From Vibrio sp. 10N.286.49.B1 (lineage in GTDB: Bacteria > Pseudomonadota > Gammaproteobacteria > Enterobacterales > Vibrionaceae), in assembly GCF_002873335.1 (NCBI RefSeq), contig NZ_MCUW01000007.1:248001-312000 (forward strand): a stretch of 64,000 nucleotides of DNA, given 5' to 3'. Below the pieces are notes generated by a model, which saw only the letters and a program-made list of their open reading frames with translations, was not told the origin of the DNA and searched no databases. The position numbers and the translations under genes were made by a program. Each line of letters starts with the position of its first letter. Within the stretch, counting starts at the first letter, position 1. Positions 8,757-20,922 of the stretch are shown piece by piece.

Positions 8757-9674
8757 ATGAGTGAATTAACTAAGACGGTTAAAACCACTAAAAAAAATAA
8801 TAAAAATAGCTTTCAAAGATTCTATGATATAAACGGCTGGGGGTTTGTATTACCTGCAGTAATATTGGTTTCTTTGTTTATGATTTACCCAATCATAAGT
8901 TCGTTATGGATATCACTCCATTCTGGTCGCGGTATTGTTACGCAATTTGTAGGTTTTGGAAATATTGTTCGTTTATTTAATGATCCGGTTTTTCTTAAGG
9001 CATTATCGAACACTTTCATATTTTTAATTATCCAAGTTCCAGTGATGATATTACTTTCGTTAGCTTTATCATCGTGCTTAAATGCCCCAAACCTTAAATT
9101 TAGAAGTTTATTTAGGTTGGCCATATTTTTGCCATGTGTGACCTCACTCGTGGCGTATTCCATTTTGTTCAAAAGCATGTTTTCTTACGAAGGCATTGTA
9201 AACTCCTTCCTACTTTGGACGGGGCTGGTTGATGGGCCAATCCCATGGATGGCGGATCCTTTCTGGGCCAAGGTGACGATCATTATTGCAATCACGTGGC
9301 GCTGGACTGGCTACAACATGATCTTCTTCTTGTCTGCAATGCAAAATATCGATAAATCTATTTATGAAGCCGCTCGCATTGAAGGGGTTAGCCCAATTAA
9401 GCAGTTTTTCTTTATTACGGTGCCACTTTTAAAACCTGTTATTTTATTTACAACCGTAATGTCAACAATAGGAACATTACAACTCTTTGATGAAGTGGTG
9501 AATATAACGGCTGGTGGGCCCGCTAATGAAACGTTAACGTTGTCGATGTATATTTATGATCTGTCTTTCAAATTTGTGCCTAACTTTGGTTATGCGGCGA
9601 CAGTATCTTACGTCATTGTATTTTTTGCTGCCATTCTAGCCATGCTACAATTTAGAATTGCGAGGGACAAATAA
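8757..9674 (+). CDS. Sugar ABC transporter, first inner-membrane permease (MalF-like)
   Basis: The 305-residue protein has about six transmembrane segments, the first near WGFVLPAVILVSLFMIYPI, and the family EAA loop EAARIEGVSPIKQFFFITVP that contacts the ATPase. I chose ATG at 8757 (after GGTGAGAG) over an in-frame start at 8697, which lies inside the preceding stem-loop. It should form the membrane channel with the next permease. Its TAA overlaps the next ATG by one base (TAATG), a sign of translational coupling. The first part of the gene is clearly more AT-rich than its neighbours. Confidence 0.88.
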   Translation: MSELTKTVKTTKKNNKNSFQRFYDINGWGFVLPAVILVSLFMIYPIISSLWISLHSGRGIVTQFVGFGNIVRLFNDPVFLKALSNTFIFLIIQVPVMILLSLALSSCLNAPNLKFRSLFRLAIFLPCVTSLVAYSILFKSMFSYEGIVNSFLLWTGLVDGPIPWMADPFWAKVTIIIAITWRWTGYNMIFFLSAMQNIDKSIYEAARIEGVSPIKQFFFITVPLLKPVILFTTVMSTIGTLQLFDEVVNITAGGPANETLTLSMYIYDLSFKFVPNFGYAATVSYVIVFFAAILAMLQFRIARDK

Positions 9675-10489
9675 TGAATAATAAAAATAAAGCCTTACGT
9701 TGGCTAATGTATCTATTTTTGTCATTATTCTCTTTAGTGTCATTGTTTCCATTTTATTGGATGGTTGTATCAAGCACCAATACCGCGACTCAAGTCAACA
9801 CGGGTAAGTTTACGTTTGGTGATCAGCTATTCGTCAACCTAATGAAGTTGAATGAGCAGGTGGATCTCTGGCAGATTTTTTACAACACATCAAAAATTGC
9901 CATTATTAGCACCTTGTTTACCTTGCTGCTGTCCTCCATGGCTGGTTATGGGTTTGAGATCTATAAAAGCAAGATCCGCGATCGCGTTTATAGTGCGATG
10001 CTCTTAACGATGATGATTCCCTTTGCAGCACTCATGATTCCGCTTTTTACCTTAATGGCAAAAGCCGGACTTTTAGACACGCACTTGGCGGTGATGCTGC
10101 CGACCATTGCTTCTGTTTTTATTGTGTTTTACTTCCGTCAGTGCACCAAAGCCTTTCCGTCTGAACTCATTGATGCAGCGCGAGTGGATGGCGTGAAAGA
10201 TTGGAAGATTTACCTCTTTGTTTACATGCCGGTAATGAAAACAACGTATGCAGCCGCATTCATTATTGTCTTTATGACGTCTTGGAACGCCTTTTTATGG
10301 CCGCTGATTGTTCTACAGTCAGCCGAGTTGAAAACGATCAACCTTGTATTGTCGTCGCTTTCTTCCGCTTACTTTCCTGATTTTGGCATCATCATGGTAG
10401 GGACCGTTGTGGCAACGATACCCACCCTAGCCGTATTCCTTTTAATGCAGAAACAATTTGTGGCCGGCATGACTGGCTCTGTGAAATAG
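9674..10489 (+). CDS. Sugar ABC transporter, second inner-membrane permease (MalG-like)
   Basis: This 271-residue permease has the MalG-type layout: an N-terminal membrane segment followed by WMVVSSTNT, several further segments, and the coupling loop DAARVDGVKDWKIYLFVYMP. It overlaps the first permease by one base and ends 12 bp before lacZ, so the three genes are likely one translational unit. With the first permease and the UgpC/MsmK-type ATPase downstream it should form a type I sugar importer. Substrate is inferred from lacZ only. Confidence 0.88.
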   Translation: MNNKNKALRWLMYLFLSLFSLVSLFPFYWMVVSSTNTATQVNTGKFTFGDQLFVNLMKLNEQVDLWQIFYNTSKIAIISTLFTLLLSSMAGYGFEIYKSKIRDRVYSAMLLTMMIPFAALMIPLFTLMAKAGLLDTHLAVMLPTIASVFIVFYFRQCTKAFPSELIDAARVDGVKDWKIYLFVYMPVMKTTYAAAFIIVFMTSWNAFLWPLIVLQSAELKTINLVLSSLSSAYFPDFGIIMVGTVVATIPTLAVFLLMQKQFVAGMTGSVK

Positions 10490-13615
<3,126 letters not shown>

Positions 13616-13740
13616 AAGCGTAACTTTCATTGAGCGAATCGTGAGCGATAGGCGAATACAAGCCACAACGCTCACGCGCTAACCCGTATTTTTCGCCTTG
13701 TACTGACAAGGTGAGTGACAGAATTTTTAAAGGATAAAGC

Positions 13741-14826
13741 ATGGCGGATATTAAGCTTTCCAATGTGGTCAAAAGTTATGGCGACACTACGGTGATTCAT
13801 GGTGTAGACCTTGATATTAAAAAAGGTGAATTTGTTGTTTTTGTTGGCCCGTCTGGTTGCGGAAAATCAACACTGCTTAGGCTCATTGCGGGGCTAGAAG
13901 AAATCACTGACGGTGTGATGGAAATTGACAACCAAGTCGTGAACCATGTCGATCCCGCTGAGCGTGGGATCGCGATGGTGTTTCAATCTTATGCTCTCTA
14001 CCCACACCTAACCGTGGAAGAGAATATGGGGTTTGGCATGAAGATGAATGGTTTTCCAAAAGCAGAAATCAAACAACGCGTTGATCGCGCCGCGAAAGCG
14101 CTACAACTTGATCATCTTATGGATAGAAAGCCGAAAGATATGTCTGGTGGGCAGCGTCAGCGAGTTGCGATTGGACGTGCCATTGTACGTAACCCGAAAG
14201 TCTTCTTGTTTGATGAGCCACTGTCTAACTTGGATGCTGAGCTTCGTGTTGATATGCGCCTACAAATAGCAAGCCTGCATCGTGAGCTGGATACGACGAT
14301 GGTGTATGTGACACATGACCAAGTGGAAGCGATGACGTTAGCCGATAAAATCGTTGTATTGCGTGACGGTAAAGTCGAGCAAGTGGGATCGCCATTGGAG
14401 TTATATAATCATCCTGCCAATGAGTTCGTTGCTGGATTTATTGGTTCTCCAAAGATGAATATGTTGCCTGCCTTAGTCACTGCCGCCGACGAAGGAAACG
14501 TGACGATATCATTACCTGATGGGCAGTCTGTGAGTATGAAAGCCGACAGTCGAGCGGTATCGGAAGGGGATAAAGTCAGCTTTGGCTTGAGGCCCGAACA
14601 TATTGCGGTTGATGGCAGCGGTGAGGCGACACTTCACTTCACTACTCATGCGGTCGAGCGCCTAGGAAATAGCACCTACCTGTTTGGGATGGCGGCTGGG
14701 TTTGATAACTATCGTGTACATATATCGGGTGATATAGAAGTCGCGAGGCAAGATGAACTGACTCTGAGCTTCAACCTAAGTGACTGCCACCTTTTCTTTG
14801 ATTCACTGTGTATTTCTAATGGCTAG
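13741..14826 (+). CDS. Sugar ABC transporter ATP-binding protein (UgpC/MsmK/MalK type)
   Basis: This 361-residue ATPase has Walker A GPSGCGKST, signature MSGGQRQR, Walker B VFLFDEPLSNLD and a switch histidine in YVTHDQVEA. A C-terminal MOP/TOBE-like domain from about 235 is typical of carbohydrate CUT1 ATPases. It energises the two permeases upstream. It starts with ATG at 13741 after AAAGGATAAAGC, 125 bp after lacZ; this gap has no terminator, so it is probably the last gene of the lac operon. No U-rich terminator is seen after it. Confidence 0.9.
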   Translation: MADIKLSNVVKSYGDTTVIHGVDLDIKKGEFVVFVGPSGCGKSTLLRLIAGLEEITDGVMEIDNQVVNHVDPAERGIAMVFQSYALYPHLTVEENMGFGMKMNGFPKAEIKQRVDRAAKALQLDHLMDRKPKDMSGGQRQRVAIGRAIVRNPKVFLFDEPLSNLDAELRVDMRLQIASLHRELDTTMVYVTHDQVEAMTLADKIVVLRDGKVEQVGSPLELYNHPANEFVAGFIGSPKMNMLPALVTAADEGNVTISLPDGQSVSMKADSRAVSEGDKVSFGLRPEHIAVDGSGEATLHFTTHAVERLGNSTYLFGMAAGFDNYRVHISGDIEVARQDELTLSFNLSDCHLFFDSLCISNG

Positions 14827-15202
14827 ACGCGCCAGTAAGGCAAGTGCACGAGTTATATGGAGCCACTTAAACTGAGTTAACAACCCGTCATCCCCTTGAA
14901 AAAGGGGATCTTCATCAGCGCGTTGTGAGCCTATTCTGGTGCCATTCATTTCTATTTAAGTGAGTCACACGCTGTGGGAAAGCTTCGTCTGCACTAGGGT
15001 GAGCATATTTGGACTTTGGGTATTTACGGTAAGTCACCCCGACAGGAGAGAATTACTTTAACTCACCTGCTCACCTGCTCACCTGACCTTATCTCGCCCC
15101 AAAACGTTCAATTTTTATGGTAAATGATCAGACTTTACTGGCGCTGAACAAACTTTATTGTCCTCCGATAACACTATCAGGTCACATAAGTAAATGAGTG
15201 CT
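14827..15202. other. 376-bp intergenic gap with a palindromic element and a short repeat
   Basis: The gap between the convergent ATPase and MATE genes has no credible gene. It contains ATCCCCTT/AAGGGGAT (14890-14897 with 14902-14909, GAAA loop) preceded by CGTC and followed by CTTCATC. That layout resembles dispersed CGTCATccc-type palindromic elements of gammaproteobacteria. No U-run follows, so it is not a standard terminator. Confidence 0.55.
15062..15085. repeat. 8-bp tandem repeat (CTCACCTG, three copies)
   Basis: Exact copies start at 15062, 15070 and 15078 in the gap downstream of both convergent genes. No function is evident. Confidence 0.8.
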
Positions 15203-16546
15203 CTAAGTCAGCTGAAAACGCGTCCAGACTTTTGAGCGCCAGCGACGAATCATGACGATACCGCGTACCCATTCGTCCAACCCTATCGCGATCCAAGCAC
15301 CGATCACGCCATAGCCCCAATGAATACCAAACAAGTAGCTAAATAAGACGGCCACGCCCCACATGCTCAAGATACCCATTTGTACTGGAAATTTGATATC
15401 ACCAGAGCCCTTTAGGGCGGCAATAAAAATCAAGTTAGACACTCGTCCAGACTCAACAAAGAGAGAGCCTGCGATAAGCATGGCGACCAGAGCAACAATC
15501 TCACTGTCTTGCGTAAATAGATCAATGAGTGGGTAGCGGAATAAAAATATGGCTAGAATGATACTAATAGATACCGCAAGGCCGACGAGGTAGTACTTTT
15601 GAATTCGATGTAAAATATCGTCGGTCCAGCCTTTCCCTATAAAGTAACTGGTTTGGATTTGACCTGCTTGTCCTAGTGCGAGCGCAAAAGCAAACGAGAC
15701 GCGAGTGATATTTTGCGAATACGTATAAGCAGCGAGTGACGATGTGCCCATCTGTACAACAAAATACACAATGGTCATTTGCGCTAGGTTATACGATAAG
15801 ATCTCTCCTGCATTCATTGCGCCAATCTTAACTATTTTCTTATAAAGCGCTTTAGGAATGATACGCCATTGTGAGAAAGGTAAATCAATGTTTTTTGACC
15901 GCACCACTTGGCACATCAACAACGTCCCAATGAGTTGGCTGACCACAGTGGCCGTGGCCACACCACTCACACCAAATACAGGCAGACCAAAGGGCTGGTA
16001 CAAAGCAATATAGTTACCAGCGATGTTAATCACACCGGCGATGAGGTTGATCACCATTGGCGAACGGGAGTAACCATGGCTGCGTAGTATCGTAGTGAGA
16101 ACAATGCCAATCGTCACATTGAAGGTCATTGAGCCACTAATGATGAGATAGTCATAGCCAAAGCCAGCAACTTCCTTCTCAAGCCCAAATAGTGAAATAA
16201 ATTGTTCGGCGCCCAGAAAGAGTGACAAGCTTAAAAAGCTACCCACTGCGCAAGCCAAGAGAATACTGGCTACGCCCACTTGGGCTGAATCAATAAAGCG
16301 TGACGCGCCATTAAATTGGGCGATTAAAATCCCGGTCCCGCTACTAACCATCATAGAGACAACAATCAGGAAAAAGGTTATCTGAGTAATGACGCCCACC
16401 GCAGATACCGCGAGATCCGAATAGCCACTTAACATAAACACGTCGGTGGTATTGAGTGCGGTACGTAAAAGAACTTCAACGAAAATTGGCCAGGTAAGCG
16501 CAACAATATTCATTCGTTTATTGAGCGTTGAAGCAGTTTTAGACAT
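15203..16546 (-). CDS. MATE-family multidrug/sodium antiporter-type efflux protein
   Basis: The 447-residue protein has the MATE layout of twelve hydrophobic segments in two similar halves, starting with ALTWPIFVEVLLRTALNTTDVFMLS and with a matching second half near residue 235. MATE proteins export cationic compounds using sodium or proton gradients from the inner membrane. It lies between the lac and mgl units and diverges from mglB. Its promoter region shares the operator-bearing gap at 16547-16983, so galactose-linked control is possible but unproven. Starts are possible at residue 1 or residue 12 (MNIVALTWP). Confidence 0.87.
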   Translation of the reverse strand: MSKTASTLNKRMNIVALTWPIFVEVLLRTALNTTDVFMLSGYSDLAVSAVGVITQITFFLIVVSMMVSSGTGILIAQFNGASRFIDSAQVGVASILLACAVGSFLSLSLFLGAEQFISLFGLEKEVAGFGYDYLIISGSMTFNVTIGIVLTTILRSHGYSRSPMVINLIAGVINIAGNYIALYQPFGLPVFGVSGVATATVVSQLIGTLLMCQVVRSKNIDLPFSQWRIIPKALYKKIVKIGAMNAGEILSYNLAQMTIVYFVVQMGTSSLAAYTYSQNITRVSFAFALALGQAGQIQTSYFIGKGWTDDILHRIQKYYLVGLAVSISIILAIFLFRYPLIDLFTQDSEIVALVAMLIAGSLFVESGRVSNLIFIAALKGSGDIKFPVQMGILSMWGVAVLFSYLFGIHWGYGVIGAWIAIGLDEWVRGIVMIRRWRSKVWTRFQLT

Positions 16547-16657
16547 GAGATGACGCCTAGTGGTTCATGAGACTAAATTAAGGGCTGGCAAGTGTACTCA
16601 GAAAATAATCAAACACAATACTTGGTGAATGAATAGTTTTGGCTAGTTAATATAGAT

Positions 16658-16673
16658 ATGTAAACGTTACCAT
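16658..16673. promoter_or_regulatory. GalR/LacI-type operator in the MATE-mglB gap
   Basis: ATGTAAACGTTACCAT resembles the galE operator of this window. It lies about 110 bp before the MATE start and about 310 bp before mglB, so it could act on the MATE gene or work with the mglB-proximal operator by looping. Confidence 0.6.
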
Positions 16674-16879
16674 TATTTGGTGTGCATTTTATAATCATAA
16701 AAACAGAGATGTCACGGAAAAAAGGAGATATAGATCTCGATGTTACACTGTGAAACATTGAGAATGCTTGTTTTTGCTTCGTTTGTTAACTAATTCAAAC
16801 AATTTGAGTCCCAATTGACACTTTTTGTTACGGTTGTGAGTTTTTTTAACTTCCTCACATTAATTGTTCAATTTGTCAC

Positions 16880-16904
16880 TATAATTCGGGTTAAACGTTT
16901 TCAC
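16880..16904 (+). promoter_or_regulatory. mglB promoter -10 with overlapping GalR-type operator
   Basis: TATAAT at 16880-16885 is a perfect -10 element. GGTTAAACGTTTTCAC at 16889-16904 covers the expected start of transcription and is close to the gal operator consensus. A further half-like site, AGAACGTTTTTA, lies at 16929-16940. The remaining 437-bp gap is AT-rich with no gene. Confidence 0.6.
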
Positions 16905-16983
16905 GTTGAGCAATTTGTAAGCTGAACTAGAACGTTTTTACCCCTACAACTCAATTATAATATTAACAAATAGGACTTGTTCA

Positions 16984-17958
16984 ATGAGAAAGTTAACACT
17001 CTTGGCTGCACTGTGTGCTGGTATGGGCTTCGGAACTCAAGCGGTTGCAAGCACTACTGTTGGTTTTACAATCTATAAATATGACGATAACTTTATGTCG
17101 GTTGTTCGTCAGGCGATTGTGAAAGAAGCAGACAATGACAGCGATACTCGCGTATTGATGAATGACTCTCAAAACAGTCAATCAATGCAAAATGATCAAG
17201 TAGATGTCATGCTTGCTCGTGGTGTACAGGCGTTGGCAATCAACCTCGTTGACCCAGCAGCAGCACCAAGCATTATTAAGAAAGCGAAAATGGACGACGT
17301 GCCAATTGTTTTCTACAACAAAGAACCAAGCCGTAAAGCACTTGATAGTTACGATAAAGCGTATTATGTCGGTACCGATTCAAAAGAATCAGGCATTATC
17401 CAAGGCGATTTGATTGCCCAGCAGTGGAAGGCTAATTCATCTTGGGATAAGAATGGCGACGGCGTCATTCAATACGTTATGTTAAAAGGTGAACCTGGTC
17501 ACCCAGATGCAGAGGCGCGTACTTCTTATTCAGTAAAAACCATCAACGACAACGGAATTAAAACCGAAGAATTACACATGGATACAGGCATGTGGGATAC
17601 CGCGATGGCAAAAGATAAGATGGATGCATGGTTGTCTGGCCCTAACGGTAGCAACATTGAAGTCGTTATCGCGAATAATGACGGCATGGCTATGGGCGCA
17701 GTAGAAGCTCTGAAAGGGGCGGGTACCGACATTCCTGTGTTTGGCGTTGATGCCCTTGCTGAAGCATTGGCGTTAGTTAAATCTGGCGCAATGGCTGGTA
17801 CAGTTCTAAACGATGCGGATTCACAAGCAAAAGCAACATTTGAGCTAGCTCGTAACCTTGCAAACGGAAAAACAGCGACAGAAGGCACACAATGGGAAAT
17901 GACAGATAAAGTCGTTCGTGTCCCTTATGTTGGTGTTGATAAGTCAACGTTAGAGTAA
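16984..17958 (+). CDS. mglB: Galactose/glucose-binding periplasmic protein MglB
   Basis: This 324-residue periplasmic sugar-binding protein has a signal peptide ending near GTQAVAS and continues [16 protein letters not shown], typical of MglB. The EF-hand-like calcium loop DKNGDGVIQ and the ligand-site segments NNDGMAMGA and FGVDAL are present. It binds galactose or glucose for the MglAC importer and in enterics also serves the Trg chemoreceptor. It heads the mglBAC operon behind a promoter with GalR-type operators. A long stem-loop follows its stop codon, as often seen after abundant binding proteins. Confidence 0.94.
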   Translation: MRKLTLLAALCAGMGFGTQAVASTTVGFTIYKYDDNFMSVVRQAIVKEADNDSDTRVLMNDSQNSQSMQNDQVDVMLARGVQALAINLVDPAAAPSIIKKAKMDDVPIVFYNKEPSRKALDSYDKAYYVGTDSKESGIIQGDLIAQQWKANSSWDKNGDGVIQYVMLKGEPGHPDAEARTSYSVKTINDNGIKTEELHMDTGMWDTAMAKDKMDAWLSGPNGSNIEVVIANNDGMAMGAVEALKGAGTDIPVFGVDALAEALALVKSGAMAGTVLNDADSQAKATFELARNLANGKTATEGTQWEMTDKVVRVPYVGVDKSTLE

Positions 17959-17969
17959 TACTTACCTTA

Positions 17970-18000
17970 TATTTAGGGAGAACAATGTTCTCCCTAAATA
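17970..18000 (+). promoter_or_regulatory. Long stem-loop in the mglB-mglA gap
   Basis: TATTTAGGGAGAACA (17970-17984) is the exact complement of TGTTCTCCCTAAATA (17986-18000). No U-run follows, so it more likely protects the mglB message or slows decay than ends all transcription. The gap to mglA is 142 bp. Confidence 0.75.
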
Positions 18001-18100
18001 ATATAGAAATTATATAATTGAAATAGGTAACTGAGTAGTTATTACTTATTTTTGGTAAGTTGTGTCTTGTGGTTTATTGTAACAATAAGAAAGTGATGCC

Positions 18101-19609
18101 ATGGTTAATCAAGAACATGAATTCTTGTTAGAGATGACAGGGATTAGTAAAGAGTTTCCTGGGGTTAAGGCATTAGATAAAGTTAATTTAAAAGTTCGAC
18201 CTAATTCTATTCATGCTCTTATGGGTGAGAATGGAGCTGGAAAGTCGACATTATTAAAATGCCTATTCGGAATATATGAGAAAAATGAAGGTGATATTGT
18301 CTTTTTAGGAAGTAATATTAACTTTCAATCATCAAAAGAAGCATTGGAATCCGGTGTTTCAATGGTTCACCAAGAATTAAATCAAGTACTTCAATGTACG
18401 GTGATGGATAACATTTGGCTTGGGCGATATCCTAAAAAAGGCTTCTTTGTCGATCACGATAAAATGTATCGTGACACAAAAGAAATTTTTGAAGAATTGG
18501 ATATCAATATCGACCCCAAGGTTAAAGTAAGTACACTGTCTGTTTCTCAAATGCAGATGCTAGAGATCGCGAAGGCCTTTTCTTATGACGCCAAAATAGT
18601 CATTATGGATGAGCCGACCTCTTCTTTAACTGAAAAAGAAGTCAACCATCTATTCACCATCATCAAAAAGCTGAAAGAGAAAGGCTGCGGTGTGGTGTAT
18701 ATCTCCCATAAGATGGAAGAGATTTTTGCGATTTGCGATGAAATTACCATCCTACGAGACGGTCAATGGGTCATTACTCGTCCTCTACAGGGACTTGATA
18801 TGGATGCCATTATATCGATGATGGTGGGACGTGAGCTGACGCAACGTTTCCCAGAGAAGAGTAACACCCCTAAAGAAATCGTTTTGGAGGTAAAAGGCCT
18901 CACGGCATTGAATCAACCATCGATTCAAGATGTGTCTTTTGACTTAAAAGCAGGTGAGGTTCTTGGTGTTGCTGGCTTAGTTGGCTCTCGACGCACAGAT
19001 ATTGTTGAAACGATATTCGGTGTACGTGAACGAAGTGAAGGTCAGGTTCTTCTTAACGGCAAAGAAATGAAAAACCGAGACGCCCACGAAGCGATTAATA
19101 ATGGCTTTGCTTTGGTCACGGAAGAACGTCGCTCTACTGGGATATACGGCAATCTAGATATCACTTTTAACTCCCTTGTGGCTAACGTCGATAATTATAA
19201 GACTAAGTCGGGGTTACTCAGTAATAAGAAAATGAAAAGTGATACCCAGTGGGTTATTGATTCAATGAGCGTCAAGACACCATCTCATGACACCTCAATA
19301 GGATCGTTGTCAGGTGGTAACCAGCAAAAAGTGATTATTGGTCGCTGGTTATTGACACAACCTGAAATATTAATGCTTGACGAACCTACTCGAGGTATCG
19401 ATGTCGGGGCTAAATTTGAAATCTATCAATTGATTCTTGAATTAGCTAAGAAAAATAAAGGTATTATTATTATTTCTTCTGAAATGCCAGAGTTACTAGG
19501 TATTACTGACCGTATTTTAGTGATGAGTAATGGTCGAGCGGCTGGTGTCGTGGATACGAAAGAAACAACACAAAGTGAAATATTAGAGCTGGCCTCACGT
19601 TACCTCTAG
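18101..19609 (+). CDS. mglA: Galactose ABC transporter ATPase MglA
   Basis: The 502-residue protein holds two ABC domains, as in RbsA/XylG/MglA. The first has Walker [10 protein letters not shown] and Walker [12 protein letters not shown]. The second has the usual altered Walker A GLVGSRRT, signature LSGGNQQK and Walker [13 protein letters not shown]. It powers galactose uptake with MglC. The ATG at 18101 follows AAGTGATG. The first part of the gene is AT-rich. It is followed after 10 bp by mglC. Confidence 0.94.
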   Translation: MVNQEHEFLLEMTGISKEFPGVKALDKVNLKVRPNSIHALMGENGAGKSTLLKCLFGIYEKNEGDIVFLGSNINFQSSKEALESGVSMVHQELNQVLQCTVMDNIWLGRYPKKGFFVDHDKMYRDTKEIFEELDINIDPKVKVSTLSVSQMQMLEIAKAFSYDAKIVIMDEPTSSLTEKEVNHLFTIIKKLKEKGCGVVYISHKMEEIFAICDEITILRDGQWVITRPLQGLDMDAIISMMVGRELTQRFPEKSNTPKEIVLEVKGLTALNQPSIQDVSFDLKAGEVLGVAGLVGSRRTDIVETIFGVRERSEGQVLLNGKEMKNRDAHEAINNGFALVTEERRSTGIYGNLDITFNSLVANVDNYKTKSGLLSNKKMKSDTQWVIDSMSVKTPSHDTSIGSLSGGNQQKVIIGRWLLTQPEILMLDEPTRGIDVGAKFEIYQLILELAKKNKGIIIISSEMPELLGITDRILVMSNGRAAGVVDTKETTQSEILELASRYL

Positions 19610-19619
19610 GGAAATTATT

Positions 19620-20627
19620 ATGGACGCTATTAAATCATACGCAAAGAAGCATTTAACCGAAGGTGCGATCTATGCGGTTCTATTTATATTATTGGCAATT
19701 ATTATTGTTCAAGAACCCTCTTTTTTAAGTTTAAGAAACTTTAGTAATATCCTGACGCAATCTTCTGTTCGTGTCATTATCGCATTGGGTGTTGCTGGAT
19801 TAATTGTTACGCAAGGTACCGATCTTTCGGCAGGTCGTCAGGTTGGTCTCGCTGCCGTTGTATCCGCAACCTTGCTACAATCCGTGGACAACGTGAATAA
19901 GGTATTCCCTGGTCTAGGTGATATCCCTATCGTAGCGGTTATCGTTGTGGTTTGTGCGTTAGGTGCGATCATCGGTTTGATTAACGGTATTATTGTGGCT
20001 TACTTAAAAGTGACACCATTTATCGCGACCTTGGGCACAATGATCATCGTTTATGGTGTGAACTCGCTTTATTATGATTCAGTTGGGGCTTCCCCGATCG
20101 CTGGCTTCGACGAGCGCTTCTCCGAATTTACCCAAGGGTTTATTCGTATGGGAGACTTCAGGCTTTCCTATATCACTTTTTATGCCATTATCGCCATTGT
20201 TTTCATGTGGGTTCTTTGGAACAAAACAGTCTTTGGTAAAAATATCTTTGCAGTAGGTGGAAACCCAGAAGCAGCCAAAGTATCGGGTGTGAATGTCCCT
20301 GTGACACTGCTTAAAGTGTATGCATTATCGGGTGTATTCTATGGGTTTGCCGGTATGTTAGAAGCGGGCCGAATTGGCAGTGCAACTAACAACCTCGGCT
20401 TCTTATATGAGCTAGATGCTATCGCGGCTTGTGTGGTTGGTGGTGTCTCCTTTGCTGGTGGTGTGGGGAGTATTGCTGGTGTGGTTACCGGGGTGCTTAT
20501 CTTTACTGTTATTAACTATGGGATGACCTATATTGGTGTTAACCCTTATTGGCAGTACATTATCAAGGGGTCAATCATCATCTTTGCGGTGGCCTTAGAT
20601 TCGATGAAGTACGCGAATAAAAAGTAA
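19620..20627 (+). CDS. mglC: Galactose ABC transporter permease MglC
   Basis: This 335-residue inner-membrane permease of the BPD_transp_2 type has about ten hydrophobic segments. Typical phrases are LGVAGLIVTQGTDLSAGRQVG, ATLGTMIIVYG and VGGVSFAGGVGSIAG. It forms the membrane channel for galactose and is served by MglA and MglB. It starts 10 bp after mglA with ATG at 19620 and ends the operon at a strong terminator. Confidence 0.93.
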   Translation: MDAIKSYAKKHLTEGAIYAVLFILLAIIIVQEPSFLSLRNFSNILTQSSVRVIIALGVAGLIVTQGTDLSAGRQVGLAAVVSATLLQSVDNVNKVFPGLGDIPIVAVIVVVCALGAIIGLINGIIVAYLKVTPFIATLGTMIIVYGVNSLYYDSVGASPIAGFDERFSEFTQGFIRMGDFRLSYITFYAIIAIVFMWVLWNKTVFGKNIFAVGGNPEAAKVSGVNVPVTLLKVYALSGVFYGFAGMLEAGRIGSATNNLGFLYELDAIAACVVGGVSFAGGVGSIAGVVTGVLIFTVINYGMTYIGVNPYWQYIIKGSIIIFAVALDSMKYANKK

Positions 20628-20636
20628 CGACCTATA

Positions 20637-20668
20637 AAAGGGCTATCGATTCGATAGCCCTTTTTTTT
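20637..20668 (+). terminator. Terminator after mglC
   Basis: AAAGGGCTATCGA (20637-20649) pairs with TCGATAGCCCTTT (20651-20663), followed by a T-run to 20668. Confidence 0.93.
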
Positions 20669-20781
20669 ACGTGTTACTGAATGTTTGTAACCGTTTTACA
20701 TCAAATGGAGTGACGGTGATCTCATTTTTAAGCAGTTATCCGCCCTTATCATTATTAGCGAGCCTGTTTTTTTAATTTTCT

Positions 20782-20797
20782 GTGTAAACGTTTACAC
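20782..20797. promoter_or_regulatory. Perfect palindromic gal operator before galE
   Basis: GTGTAAACGTTTACAC is an exact 16-bp palindrome and fits the GalR/GalS operator consensus; the E. coli external gal operator is GTGTAAACGATTCCAC. It lies 125 bp before the galE start codon. A TACAAT -10-like element at 20838-20843 suggests the operator sits upstream of the promoter core. Confidence 0.82.
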
Positions 20798-20868
20798 TTT
20801 GAGAGTTTAGTCACAGATCGATCTTGATGACTGTTGCTACAATTTGCTTAGTTTAAATAAATAGCGCG

Positions 20869-20894
20869 AATTCACGGATCAAACATCGTGAATT
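20869..20894 (+). promoter_or_regulatory. Inverted repeat in the galE leader
   Basis: AATTCACG (20869-20876) and CGTGAATT (20887-20894) form an 8-bp inverted repeat with a 10-base loop. It lies 18 bp before the GTG_ORF ribosome-binding site and could be an RNA hairpin in the leader or a second protein site. Confidence 0.5.
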
Positions 20895-20922
20895 AAAGGC
20901 AGATAAAATCTAGGAGCGGAAT

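Noticed and set aside
16700..16983. Small RNA or leader peptide before mglB
   Set aside because: No terminator-like hairpin with U-run or credible short frame with a ribosome site was found.
20686..20700. Further gal-operator-like sequence TGTAACCGTTTTACA after the mglC terminator
   Set aside because: The halves are out of register by one base, so the match is weak; it could still be an auxiliary site, but I did not list it as a feature.
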